43,184 bases of DNA from positions 1 through 43,184 of the forward strand of contig JAUPKQ010000018.1 in NCBI GenBank assembly GCA_030837345.1, given 5' to 3'. This DNA comes from Actinomycetota bacterium. GTDB lineage: Bacteria; Actinomycetota; Actinomycetes; Actinomycetales; Kineosporiaceae. This document shows positions 18,049 through 26,500 of this stretch, in pieces (position 1 is the first letter of the stretch; every line of letters starts with the position of its first letter). Under the pieces are notes generated by a model. That model saw nothing but the letters and a program-made list of their open reading frames with translations, had not been told where the DNA came from and did no database searches. The position numbers and the translations under genes were made by a program.

Positions 18049-18522
18049 TCACAGGTGCAGCGGATGGCCGAAGAGGGGCTGGTCCTGGTCCGTCCCGAGC
18101 CAGGAGGGGTCCCACGGCCAGTTGCCGCTCTGGTCGCTCCAGATCACCTGGAGCCCGGGGACGAACCCCGCCTCACTCGCGTACACGAGCTGGGCATCGG
18201 CCATCAGCTGCGGATCGGCGACGTCGGCCAGCTGGAGCGTGTGCCCGGTGTCGGCGCCGAACATCACCCCGGCGTCGAGCCACGCCCCCGCCCTCACCGA
18301 GGCGGCCAGCTCCCCCAGGAGCCGGCCGGCGTCGTCCGGTTCGAGCCCGCTGACCAACAGCTCTGGATGACCGTGGAACCTCGTCAGCCCGACCGTGTGG
18401 CTGTACCCCGCGGCCCGGCCCGCCCCCTCGGCATGGGCGACGGCCCACCCCAGGCCGTAGATGGTCCGCACGTACCAGTCGAACCGTTCGCCCCTCGACT
18501 GCCCGACATACCGGCTGCCCAT
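18049..18522 (-). CDS. DUF4262 family protein
   Basis: 157 residues, soluble. The pattern GERFDWYVRTIYGLGWAVAH, then AAGYSHTVGLTRFHGHPELL and VSGLEPDDAGRLLGELAASV matches DUF4262, whose biochemical role is unknown. The C-terminal QVIWSDQSGNWPWDPSW is also typical. GGGGAGG before ATG 18522 is a clear ribosome site, so unlike its neighbours this message should have a leader. The notable feature is a LexA-type box 29 bp upstream of the start, overlapping a TATGTT -10. If functional, the gene would be induced by DNA damage. The pncB gene follows on the same strand, but with its own promoter. Confidence 0.9.
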   Translation of the reverse strand: MGSRYVGQSRGERFDWYVRTIYGLGWAVAHAEGAGRAAGYSHTVGLTRFHGHPELLVSGLEPDDAGRLLGELAASVRAGAWLDAGVMFGADTGHTLQLADVADPQLMADAQLVYASEAGFVPGLQVIWSDQSGNWPWDPSWLGTDQDQPLFGHPLHL

Positions 18523-18550
18523 GCCGCCTCCCCTGATCCACGCTCACTAC

Positions 18551-18564
18551 CGAACATACGTTCG
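18551..18564. promoter_or_regulatory. LexA (SOS) box upstream of the DUF4262 gene
   Basis: CGAACATACGTTCG is a perfect CGAAC-N4-GTTCG palindrome, the SOS box form used by LexA in mycobacteria and other actinobacteria. On the minus strand it contains TATGTT (18558-18553), a TAnnnT -10, about 30 bp before the DUF4262 start, so bound LexA would block the promoter. Confidence 0.75.
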
Positions 18565-18592
18565 AATCCGCGAAACCGCCAGCGACTTGCCC

Positions 18593-18623
18593 GACGACGT
18601 CCGACGGGACGCCGGACGTCGTC
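18593..18623. terminator. Hairpin downstream of the ClpN-only gene
   Basis: GACGACGTCCG (18593-18603) pairs perfectly with CGGACGTCGTC (18613-18623) around a 9-nt loop. It lies between the ClpN-only gene (stop at 18731) and the DUF4262 promoter and probably terminates the HTH-ClpN transcript. Confidence 0.6.
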
Positions 18624-18730
18624 CGAAAGGATGAGGCCGGGCAGCCCGACGGAACGACAGTGCAAACGAAGCCGACAAACCGCTGGTAACGGGGCTCCCT
18701 GGAGAACGTTTACGCAGGCGAAACGGCGAT

Positions 18731-19381
18731 TTAAGCGGATCGGCGGTGATGTGCCTCCAGGGCGATTCTCACGTCACCGAGAGCGACCCCGAGCCGAGAG
18801 AAGATCACAGCGGCGGCGGTGTCCCCCGCCCGCAGCAGACCGAGGAGGAGATGATCGACGTCGATGGAGCGGTCCCCCAGCCTCAGGGCCTCCCGCAGGG
18901 ACAGTTCGAGCGCCTTCTTCGCGCCCGGGCTGAACGGAACGTGAGCGCCCCGGGGCGACCCGCAGGCCCGCAGCAGGGCCACCTCGTCGACAGGCCCCCT
19001 CCGCCAGCCGGAGAGGACACGCCCGAGGAGCCCTCGCGGACGCCGGGCCCCGTCGGGGACCCGGTCCAGGGCCCCCGGACCGAACCCCGCCTCGACAGCC
19101 TCGCGGATCTTGCCGAGATCGATGCCGAGGGCCGCGAGGGCCGCCTCGTCGTCGTCGGCGATCCGCGGGAACTCGTCGAGCAGGGCGGTGAACTCACGCC
19201 GCACGGCCTCGGCCGTCACACCGCACCCGGAGAGGACCTCTACGGCCCCGCAGGGGGCGGACCCCGAGAGCAGGCCGAGAAGCAGGTGCGGGCTGCCGAT
19301 CCGCCCGTGGCCGAGCCCGTGGGCCTCCCGCTGCGCGCGGACGACCACCTCGCGGGCCGGACGGGTGAAGCGTTCGAACAT
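18731..19381 (-). CDS. ClpN-only protein (two Clp N-terminal repeats, no ATPase)
   Basis: 216 residues made of two Clp_N motifs and nothing else. Repeat 1 is FTRPAREVVVRAQREAHGLG with IGSPHLLLGLL near the N-terminus; repeat 2 is FSPGAKKALELSLREALRLG with IDVDHLLLGLLRAGDTAAAV near residues 150-200. In ClpA/ClpC these helical repeats bind adaptors and substrates. There is no Walker motif or ClpP-binding loop, so the protein cannot unfold substrates; it may titrate adaptors such as ClpS or present substrates to ClpC. This is inference. It starts 3 bp after the HTH stop; its ribosome site AGGAGG is formed by the last two Arg codons of that gene, so the pair is one operon. Confidence 0.88.
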   Translation of the reverse strand: MFERFTRPAREVVVRAQREAHGLGHGRIGSPHLLLGLLSGSAPCGAVEVLSGCGVTAEAVRREFTALLDEFPRIADDDEAALAALGIDLGKIREAVEAGFGPGALDRVPDGARRPRGLLGRVLSGWRRGPVDEVALLRACGSPRGAHVPFSPGAKKALELSLREALRLGDRSIDVDHLLLGLLRAGDTAAAVIFSRLGVALGDVRIALEAHHRRSA

Positions 19382-19384
19382 GGC

Positions 19385-19603
19385 CTACCTCCTGGCGTGC
19401 TTGCGGTGGACTGTCTGCTTGGTGACGCCGAGCGCCTCGGCGATCTCCTGCCAGGACCATCCGAGGGTCCGGGCGTTGGCGACCTGGAGGGCCTCCAGCT
19501 GTTCGAGGAGGCGGCGCAGGGCGGCGACCGACCTGAGGCCCACGGCGGGGTCACGGTGGTCGAGATTCCTGGCGAGATCTGTCGCTGGACCTGTGTCAAC
19601 CAT
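19385..19603 (-). CDS. Small HTH DNA-binding protein, likely autorepressor
   Basis: 72 residues. The N-terminal half is helical (DLARNLDHRDPAVGLRSVAA, LRRLLEQLEALQVANAR) and the C-terminus is a helix-turn-helix (GWSWQEIAEALGVTKQTVHR) followed by a basic tail KHARR. Small HTH proteins of this kind are often found next to ClpN-only genes in actinobacteria. ATG 19603 was chosen because a promoter with a 17-nt spacer ends exactly 6 nt before it; an in-frame ATG at 19696 would place both operators inside the coding region. The two palindromes over its promoter make it the likely binder of its own control region. First gene of a two-gene operon. Confidence 0.85.
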   Translation of the reverse strand: MVDTGPATDLARNLDHRDPAVGLRSVAALRRLLEQLEALQVANARTLGWSWQEIAEALGVTKQTVHRKHARR

Positions 19604-19604
19604 G

Positions 19605-19624
19605 GTGTCAGCATATGCTGACAC
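19605..19624. promoter_or_regulatory. Operator O1, perfect 20-bp palindrome over the HTH gene -10
   Basis: GTGTCAGCATATGCTGACAC is its own reverse complement. It covers the -10 element (TATGCT on the minus strand, 19615-19610) of the HTH-ClpN operon. A related half-site GTGTCAAC follows at 19593-19600, inside the first codons. Confidence 0.85.
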
Positions 19625-19638
19625 TCGCGACACGTCAA
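19610..19638 (-). promoter_or_regulatory. Promoter of the HTH-ClpN operon, leaderless
   Basis: On the minus strand: -35 TTGACG (19638-19633), a 17-nt spacer, -10 TATGCT (19615-19610), then 6 nt and ATG 19603. Transcription should begin at or beside the A of the start codon. Confidence 0.75.
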
Positions 19639-19651
19639 CATGTGCTGACAC
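19632..19651. promoter_or_regulatory. Operator O2, second copy of the palindrome over the -35
   Basis: ACGTCAACATGTGCTGACAC matches O1 at 16 of 20 positions, with its centre 27 bp away. It covers the -35 hexamer of the HTH-ClpN promoter (TTGACG on the minus strand) and lies 59 bp from the clpS start. Confidence 0.8.
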
Positions 19652-19697
19652 CCGCGGCGTCGTCCCCATGGGTCCGAGACCCAAGGAACCGATCATC

Positions 19698-19703
19698 TAG
19701 AGT
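19698..19703 (+). promoter_or_regulatory. -10 element of leaderless clpS promoter
   Basis: TAGAGT followed by 6 nt (GGTGAC) and the clpS GTG at 19710. No ribosome site precedes the GTG. The -35 region is not recognisable. Confidence 0.55.
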
Positions 19704-19709
19704 GGTGAC

Positions 19710-20000
19710 GTGTCCGTGGCGCCCGCCGAACTCGAGAAGACCGACGTCGAGCCCGTCACCGACCCCGACGTGCCCTGGATCACTCTCGTGTGGAACGACC
19801 CGGTCAACCTCATGTCGTACGTGACATACGTCTTCGAGTCGTACTTCGGCTATCCCCGGTCCAAGGCGGAGAAACTCATGATGGACGTCCACCGCCGGGG
19901 CCGTGCCGTCGTCTCCAACGGAAGCCGCGACGAGATGGAGCGCGACACCGAGGCGATGCATGAGTACGGGCTCTGGGCGACGTTCCAGAAGGACGCCTGA
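19710..20000 (+). CDS. clpS: ATP-dependent Clp protease adaptor ClpS
   Basis: Adaptor that binds N-degron substrates and hands them to the ClpC/ClpA N-domain. 96 residues. The family core is present: [20 protein letters not shown] (the N-degron pocket begins at NDPVN), [20 protein letters not shown] and the C-terminal [13 protein letters not shown]. The acidic N-terminal tail ([14 protein letters not shown]) is the flexible part that enters the Clp pore. GTG start with TAGAGT 6 nt before it, so probably leaderless. The downstream ATG overlaps the clpS stop (TGATG), so clpS and the DUF2017 gene are coupled. It is divergent from the HTH-ClpN operon. Confidence 0.96.
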   Translation: MSVAPAELEKTDVEPVTDPDVPWITLVWNDPVNLMSYVTYVFESYFGYPRSKAEKLMMDVHRRGRAVVSNGSRDEMERDTEAMHEYGLWATFQKDA

Positions 20001-20593
20001 TGGGCCGCCCGTTCCGCCGCATCCGTGCGGGGATCCGCGTCCAGCTGGAGGCCCCGGAGCGCGCCCTGCTCGCCCGGCTGCTCGACGACGTCGGTGGTCT
20101 CCTCGACGAGGAGGCCACCCGCCGGGACGGTCTCCCCTCCGGCGGCGGCGCTCCCGGCGGTGACCCCTCGGATGACGTGTTGGCGGCGCTGGAGGCCTCA
20201 CTGACGATGCCGCCGCCGGAGGACCCAGCGATCGCGCGGCTCCTGCCCGACGGCAACCGCGACGACCCCGAGCTGGCGGCCGGGTACCGGCGGCTGACCG
20301 AGCACGGTCTCCGCGAGCGCAAGCGGGCGGGCCTGGGAATGGCGGCGGAGGCTCTGTCCCGCGACGCCCCGGTCGTCCTCACCTCCGACGAGGTCCCGGC
20401 CCTTCTGAAAGGCCTGACCGATGTCCGGCTGGTCCTCGCGGAACGGTTGGGGCTGCGGACCGACGAGGACGTCGAGGAGCTTCACCGCGCGCTCACCCGG
20501 GCGAACGATCCGGAGGATCCCCGCACGGCCGTCGCCGCCATCTACGACGCCCTCACCTGGTGGCAGGAGTCACTGATCGCCGTCCTCAGGTGA
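20000..20593 (+). CDS. DUF2017 family protein
   Basis: 197 residues, conserved directly after clpS in many actinobacteria; function unknown. The N-terminus (RPFRRIRAGIRVQLEAPERALLARLLDDV) and the C-terminal helical part (RLVLAERLGLRTDEDVEELH, AAIYDALTWWQESLIAVL) are the family signatures. No signal peptide or membrane segment. The constant pairing with clpS suggests a role in protein turnover, but no direct function can be read. Start overlaps the clpS stop by one base. Confidence 0.92.
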   Translation: MGRPFRRIRAGIRVQLEAPERALLARLLDDVGGLLDEEATRRDGLPSGGGAPGGDPSDDVLAALEASLTMPPPEDPAIARLLPDGNRDDPELAAGYRRLTEHGLRERKRAGLGMAAEALSRDAPVVLTSDEVPALLKGLTDVRLVLAERLGLRTDEDVEELHRALTRANDPEDPRTAVAAIYDALTWWQESLIAVLR

Positions 20594-20724
20594 CTGTCTG
20601 GCACCCTCAGGGGGGCAGATCCCGAGCGCTGCCGTGCGGACGTAACGATCGTCTGCGTAGGCTGACGGTTCCGGCTCGGGTGAGGGCCCCGTACCGCGGG
20701 GGCGAGAGGACAGGTGGGTGGGCG

Positions 20725-22710
20725 ATGGGCGACCGGGTACCGGTGGCGAGCGGGATCGACGTGGCGCGGTTGGCGGACACCGTCCGGCCGAAGGACGATC
20801 TCTACCGTCACGTCAACGGCAACTGGCTCGACACCACCGAGATTCCCGCGGACAAGGCCGAGTACGGCGCCTTCCACCAGTTGCACGACGACGCCGAGAA
20901 GCGGGTGCGGGCGATCCTGGAGGAGGCCGCGGCCGATCCGGCGGGATCGCCGGAGGGCGGCGAGCGGCGCAAGATCGGTGACCTCTACGCGGATTTCCTC
21001 GACGAGGAGACCGTCGAGCGGCTCGGCGCGGCACCGATCGCGGGTGAGCTGGAGCAGGTCGCGGGCATCACGGACGTCACCGGCCTGGTGACGGCCCTCG
21101 GCGAGATGCAGAGAGGCGGGCTGTCCGGCCCGTTCGGGTGGTGGGTCGACACCGACGCCAAGGACTCGGACCGGTACGTCGTCTACCTCCACCAGGGTGG
21201 CATCGGGCTCCCTGACGAGTCCTACTACCGCCAGGACGAGTTCGCCGAGGTCCGCGAGGCCTACCTCGCACACGTCGGGCGCATGCTCACCCTCGTCGGC
21301 ACGCCGGACGCGGCGGACGCCGCACGGCGGGTCCTCGCGCTCGAGACCAGGCTCGCCGCGGCCCACTGGGACCGCGTGACGGCCAGGGACGCCACCAAGG
21401 CCTACACCCTGGTGGACCGCGCCGGTCTGACCGCCCTCACCCCCGCCTTCGACTGGGACCGATGGCTCGCCGGTCTCGGCCGGTCCGCGGACGCCGCCGT
21501 GCTCGCCGAGGTCGTCGTCCGGCAGCCGAGTTTCTTCCAGGCCCTGTCCACAGCTCTGGCCGAGGTCCCGATCAACGACTGGAAGATCTGGCTGACCTGG
21601 CGGGTCGTCCACTCGACGGCATCGCTGCTGTCGAAGACCTTCGTCGACGAGAACTTCGCGTTCTACGGCACCACGCTCAGCGGGACGCCCCAGCTGCGCG
21701 AGCGCTGGAAGCGCGCGGTGTCGTGCGTCGAGGGTGCGATGGGCGAGGCGGTGGGAAAGGTTTTCGTCGAGCGCCACTTCTCCGCGCGGTCCAAGGAGCG
21801 GATGGTCGCCCTCGTGGCGAATCTCATCGCCGCGTACCGCGAGCGCATCTCCGCCCTCGACTGGATGGGCGACGACACGAAGACCCGTGCCCTCGCCAAG
21901 CTCGACCAGTTCACCCCGAAGATCGCCTATCCGGATGTCTGGCGGGACTACTCCGCCTTGCGGATCGAGCGCGGTGACCTCGTCGGCAACCTCCGCCGCG
22001 CGGCCGCGTTCGAACTCGACCGCGAGATCGCCAAACTCGGCAAGCCGGTCGACCGCACCGAGTGGTTCATGACGCCGCAGACCGTCAACGCGTACTACAA
22101 CCCGGGGCTCAACGAGATCGTGTTCCCCGCCGCCATTCTCCGTCCTCCGTTCTTCGACCCCGAGGCGGATGACGCGGTGAACTACGGCGGGATCGGCGCC
22201 GTCATCGGGCACGAGATCGGACACGGATTCGACGACCAGGGTTCGAAGTACGACGGGCTCGGCAACCTCGTCGACTGGTGGACCGAGGACGACCGCACCC
22301 GCTTCGACGAGCGGACGGCGGCCCTGATCCGGCAGTACGACGTCCTCGAACCCGCGCAGGCCCCGGGCCACCACGTCAACGGCGCGCTGACCGTCGGCGA
22401 GAACATCGGTGACCTCGGGGGGCTGTCCATCGCCTACGTCGCCTACCAGTTGTCCCTCGGTGGTGCCGACGGGCCGTCGCTCGACGGTCTGACCGCCGCC
22501 CAGCGGTTCTTCATCGGCTGGGCGCAGTGCTGGCGGACGAAGACGCGCGACGCCGAGGTGATCCGGCGGATCGCGACCGACCCGCACAGCCCGCCGGAGT
22601 TCCGCTGCAACACCGTGGTGCGCAACATCGACGCCTTCCACGACGCCTTCGGGGTCGGTGAGGGCGACGGCCTGTGGCTCGATCCCGGTGAGCGGGTGCG
22701 GATCTGGTGA
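20725..22710 (+). CDS. M13-family zinc metallopeptidase (PepO / neprilysin-like)
   Basis: 661-residue oligopeptidase. Zinc site VIGHEIGHGFDDQGSKYDG (HExxH near 496-500) and the third ligand in ENIGDLGGLSIAY (about 557). Substrate-binding NAYYNPGLNEIVFPAAIL and the N-terminal DDLYRHVNGNWLDTTEIPAD are also typical. No signal peptide or membrane anchor is seen, so it is probably cytoplasmic like other bacterial PepO proteins. ATG 20725 was chosen: it begins the conserved part, while the frame further upstream runs through promoter-like sequence with a TAGGCT near 20660. The signal peptidase gene follows with a one-base overlap. Confidence 0.95.
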   Translation: MGDRVPVASGIDVARLADTVRPKDDLYRHVNGNWLDTTEIPADKAEYGAFHQLHDDAEKRVRAILEEAAADPAGSPEGGERRKIGDLYADFLDEETVERLGAAPIAGELEQVAGITDVTGLVTALGEMQRGGLSGPFGWWVDTDAKDSDRYVVYLHQGGIGLPDESYYRQDEFAEVREAYLAHVGRMLTLVGTPDAADAARRVLALETRLAAAHWDRVTARDATKAYTLVDRAGLTALTPAFDWDRWLAGLGRSADAAVLAEVVVRQPSFFQALSTALAEVPINDWKIWLTWRVVHSTASLLSKTFVDENFAFYGTTLSGTPQLRERWKRAVSCVEGAMGEAVGKVFVERHFSARSKERMVALVANLIAAYRERISALDWMGDDTKTRALAKLDQFTPKIAYPDVWRDYSALRIERGDLVGNLRRAAAFELDREIAKLGKPVDRTEWFMTPQTVNAYYNPGLNEIVFPAAILRPPFFDPEADDAVNYGGIGAVIGHEIGHGFDDQGSKYDGLGNLVDWWTEDDRTRFDERTAALIRQYDVLEPAQAPGHHVNGALTVGENIGDLGGLSIAYVAYQLSLGGADGPSLDGLTAAQRFFIGWAQCWRTKTRDAEVIRRIATDPHSPPEFRCNTVVRNIDAFHDAFGVGEGDGLWLDPGERVRIW

Positions 22711-23519
22711 TGTGGAAACAGGCAGGTGGTGACGTGGCGGCCCGGCCCGTGGCCCCGGTACCGGGCGAGAGACGACTGACCCAGGTGATCCGGCAGATCC
22801 GGGAGACTGTCGTCATCGTCACCGTCGCCGTCATCCTGTCCTTGTTGATAAAGACTTTCCTGGTCCAGGCGTTCTCGATCCCCTCGATCTCGATGTCGGA
22901 CACGCTCAAGGTCAACGACAGGGTCGTCGTCAGCAAGCTCACCCCCCAGGTGATCGACCTGCGGCGCGGTGACGTCGTCGTCTTCAAGGATCCGGGAGGC
23001 TGGCTCTCCCCGGCCGAGTCCTCGTTCCACCAGACCGGCCCGCTGCGGGTGCTGAGCGTCGCCCTGACCTTCGTCGGCCTCCTGCCCCACGACGCGGGCG
23101 AGCACCTGATCAAACGTGTGATCGGCCTTCCCGGTGACACCGTCGTGTGCTGCGACGCCGAGCAGCGGCTCACGGTCAACGGAACCGCCGTCACCGAGCC
23201 GTATCTCCGCCCTGGCGAGAAACCGAGCGAGATGTCCTTCACGGCGACCGTCAAGCCGGGGCACATGTGGGTGATGGGTGACAACCGCGGTCACTCGTCC
23301 GACTCGCGCTTCCACCGTGGCCTGTCCGACGGCCAGGTGCCCATCGACAACGTCGTCGGGAAGGCCTTCGCCGTCGTGTGGCCGTTCTCCCGGTTCGGGA
23401 CGGTCCCGAATCCGCCGAAGGTCTTCGCCGACATCCCGGCCGCGGACCCCCGAAAAACCCCGGCCGCCCCCCGCACGCCGGTCCGCAGCGGCACCCCGAG
23501 CGTCACCGGATCCCCCTGA
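22710..23519 (+). CDS. lepB: Signal peptidase I
   Basis: Membrane-bound serine protease that removes signal peptides from exported proteins. About 269 residues. One transmembrane segment (VVIVTVAVILSLLIKTFLV, about 35-55) precedes box B IPSISMSDTLKVNDRVVV with the catalytic Ser; the usual Pro of SxSMxPT is Ser here. The catalytic Lys lies in LIKRVIGLPGDTV and box E in VMGDNRGHSSDSRFH. A Pro-rich tail of about 35 residues follows the domain. ATG 22710 overlaps the peptidase stop (TGATG); a GTG 3 nt earlier is an equal alternative. It is convergent with the long pseudokinase gene, 28 bp away. Confidence 0.94.
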   Translation: MWKQAGGDVAARPVAPVPGERRLTQVIRQIRETVVIVTVAVILSLLIKTFLVQAFSIPSISMSDTLKVNDRVVVSKLTPQVIDLRRGDVVVFKDPGGWLSPAESSFHQTGPLRVLSVALTFVGLLPHDAGEHLIKRVIGLPGDTVVCCDAEQRLTVNGTAVTEPYLRPGEKPSEMSFTATVKPGHMWVMGDNRGHSSDSRFHRGLSDGQVPIDNVVGKAFAVVWPFSRFGTVPNPPKVFADIPAADPRKTPAAPRTPVRSGTPSVTGSP

Positions 23520-23547
23520 CAGCCGTCCCCCTGACGCGGTGATCCGG

Positions 23548-26500
23548 CTACGGCCGGGCGGTCGTCCCCCCGAGCAGGGCGGAAACCACCGCCCGGTCGT
23601 AGGCCGTCATCGCCTGGATCACCAGGACGGCCGCGACCTCGACGGCGTCGGCGAGCACGACGTCCGCGGAGGTGGCGGCGAGAACGAGCGTCCCCCGCCG
23701 CTGAGGGTCCCCGGGCAGGGGCACGGCGATCCAGGACGACGCCGAGGTCAGTTCCGTGAACAACGACTGCGGCACGGTGACCGACGCGCCGTTGACCGGC
23801 CGGTCCAGGCCGAGCAGTTCCCGGGCCGCGGGATCGGGGACGATCTCGGTCCGGACGAGCCCGCCCGGCTCCTCCACGGCGAGCAGGTGGCAGGAGCCGT
23901 CCGGTTCCCCGGTGAGCAGCCAGGCGTGGTCGCAGGGGACGGCGGTCCGTGCCGACGTGAGCAGGCTCGCGAGGACGCCGTCCGGTTCCAGGGCCGACGC
24001 CGTCTCCGCGAGGGCGCGGCGGAGCCGTTCGGCGAGGTCACGTTGCTGCCGCACGGACCGGACCGCGAACTCCGACTGGACCGACCGGGCCGTGTCGAAC
24101 GAGACGGCGAAGTGGTCCGCCAGGATGCGCAACAACCCGACGTCGCCGGTGTCGAAGATCCCCTCGGTCACGGGTTTGTCGAGGTGGACGACGCCGAGCA
24201 GGCGGCCCTCGTGCTCCAGGGGAACGACGACGACCGAACGCACCCCAGGCAGAAGGGTCTCCCGCGACCCCGGGGCGATTCCCTCCCCCACCCGGCTGAC
24301 GACGAGCGGCTCCCGGGTGATCCGGACCCGGTCGACGAGGCTGGCGACGTGTCCGCCGGGGTCGTCGACGTCCTCTCCCGCCGCGTTCCGCCCGAGGACC
24401 GGCACGAGGTCTCCGAAGGAGTCCGGGCAGCCGGGGAGGAAGAGGAAGGCCCTGTCTGCCCCGAGGAGCCGGAGCGTCTCATCGAGCACGAGGCGCGACA
24501 GGAGCGCGGGGTCGATGACCTCCGTGACGGCGGTCATCACCTCGAGCAAGGCGTCCAGCCGTTCCCCGCACGGCAGGTCGTCGAGGACCGGTGGCGCGCC
24601 CGTCCGGCCGGGCGCTCCTGCCGGTCCCGGGGCGGTCGTCGTCCCGGGCGCCGGGGCGGGCGGGACACTCACCCGGGAGCGGCCCTTGCGGCTGAGGATC
24701 CCGAACTCCTTCATCACCCAGGAGACGCGGTGGTTCCACCCCGCCTCCTCGGCGATTCCGAGCGCCAGGTGGGCCTGCCGCCGTGCCTCCGACGAGGCGC
24801 CGATCGCGGCCGAGGCGCGTGCCCGCACGCGAGCCACCTCGTACGCGAGGAGCGGAGCGTCGGGGACCAGGGCGAGAGGGACGTCGCCGAGCAGGTCCAG
24901 GGCCTGCCCGGGCCGGTTCTCCAGGACGGCGAGGTCGGCCCGCGCGACGCTCTCCCACGCCCGCAGCCGTGGACGCCGGGCCGCGGGGCGCAGGGCCTGG
25001 ATCGCCAGGCGCGCGGTGGCCAGCCGTTCCGGGAGTTCCCCGGGGGCGGCGGCCCGGCACTGTGCGAGCCGTCCCATCGCGATCCGGAACAGGATGTTCC
25101 GCTGCTGCCGGACCACGATCCTCATCGGGACGCCCAGTTCCTCAAGCTCCAGGACGGCGCGGTCGAACCGCTCGCCGGTCTCCTGCTGCTCGACGAGCAC
25201 GGTCAACTGGGTGAGAGCGGTGATGAGCCGGTAGCCGAAGCTCGGCAGGCCGTCCATCCCCCGCTCCAGAAGGCGGAGGGCGTCCATGGCGTCGGACGGG
25301 CGGCCCTCCATCGCGGCGACGATCGCCGGGCCCGAGATCAGGACCGACGGCTCGCCCGGTCGCAGCGTCGCCCGGTCGCCCGCGACGGCCAGCCACCGGG
25401 CGGCCTCCGCGGTCCGCCCCTCGAAGGCGCTCTCCAGCAGGAACGCCCCGGTGGCCTCGTTGAAGGCACCGGTGTCGAGCCACCGTCCCTGCCGCTCGAT
25501 CGACTCCCGCCAGTCCGCCCCGTCGTCGGCGTAGGAGAGGCAGGCGGCGGCACCGCGGTAGTGCGCGATGAGGGCCGCGACGTCGGGGCGGGCCGTCGAC
25601 GGGTCCGCCGCGGCCCGCGCGAAGATCCGGCGTCCGAGCCGGCGGAGCCCGACCTGGTACGCGATGTAGCCGTAGCCGGCCTGGCTGCGCGCGTACTGTT
25701 CCCCGGGCCCGGCCTGGACGGCCCAGAACAGCGCCCGCAGCAGGTGCAGGATGGCTCGCTCCGGCCGGATGCTCAAGATCCCGACGTATCCACCGGTTCC
25801 GTGCAGCCTGGCGAGGAGTTCGCACCGGCGTCGGGCGTCACCCGTCCGGCGCGGCCACCCGATCGCCTCCGTCACCCGCGAGGCGAGGAACATCACCGCC
25901 GTCGTCAGCACCCGTCCGGCCGCCGAGCGGGGCAGCGGGGCCGACAGTTCCGCAAGACCTCGTTCACAGGCGAGAAGGGCCTCGTCCCCCTGCCAGGTCG
26001 AGCGGTACACCTCGACGAGCAGCACGTAGATCCGTGCCCGGACGAACGGGTCCTCGGTCCGGGTGACGGCGGTCTCCAGCACCGTGACGGCCCGGGCGAA
26101 ATCGCCGTCCTCACGCAGGGCGGTACCCAGCGTCAGGAGGAACTCCGCGGTCTCCCGCTCACCGCCGTACTCGGCCGCGTGTTCGAGGAAGGTGACGGCC
26201 GACGCCGGAGCGTGCTCGGCCAGGGCCTGCTCCCCGGCACGCCAGCAGGCCTCGAACACGGCGTCCGGGGTGCTCGACGGCTCACCGGCGAGATAGTGGT
26301 GCGCGACCGCGTACACCTGCTCGGGGTCCGGGCCCGGTGAGGGCACCCCGGCCCCGGCCCCGGTCGCCCGGCCCGGCGCCGAGCGTCCGTCGAGGACCTC
26401 GGCGATGCGCTGGTGGAGCCGGCGTGACGCCCCCACGTCCAGATCGTCCTGGAGGACCTCCCTCACCTCGTCGTGCAGGAAGACGTACCCGCCGTCGTCC

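Noticed and set aside
20542-22641. A 699-codon minus-strand open frame opposite the M13 peptidase
   Set aside because: The peptidase on the plus strand has all catalytic motifs. The opposite frame has none and arises from GC-rich codon structure.
23278-26340. A 1020-codon plus-strand open frame opposite the pseudokinase gene
   Set aside because: No recognisable domain, and composition typical of antisense reading of GC-rich codons; the minus-strand protein has clear domains.
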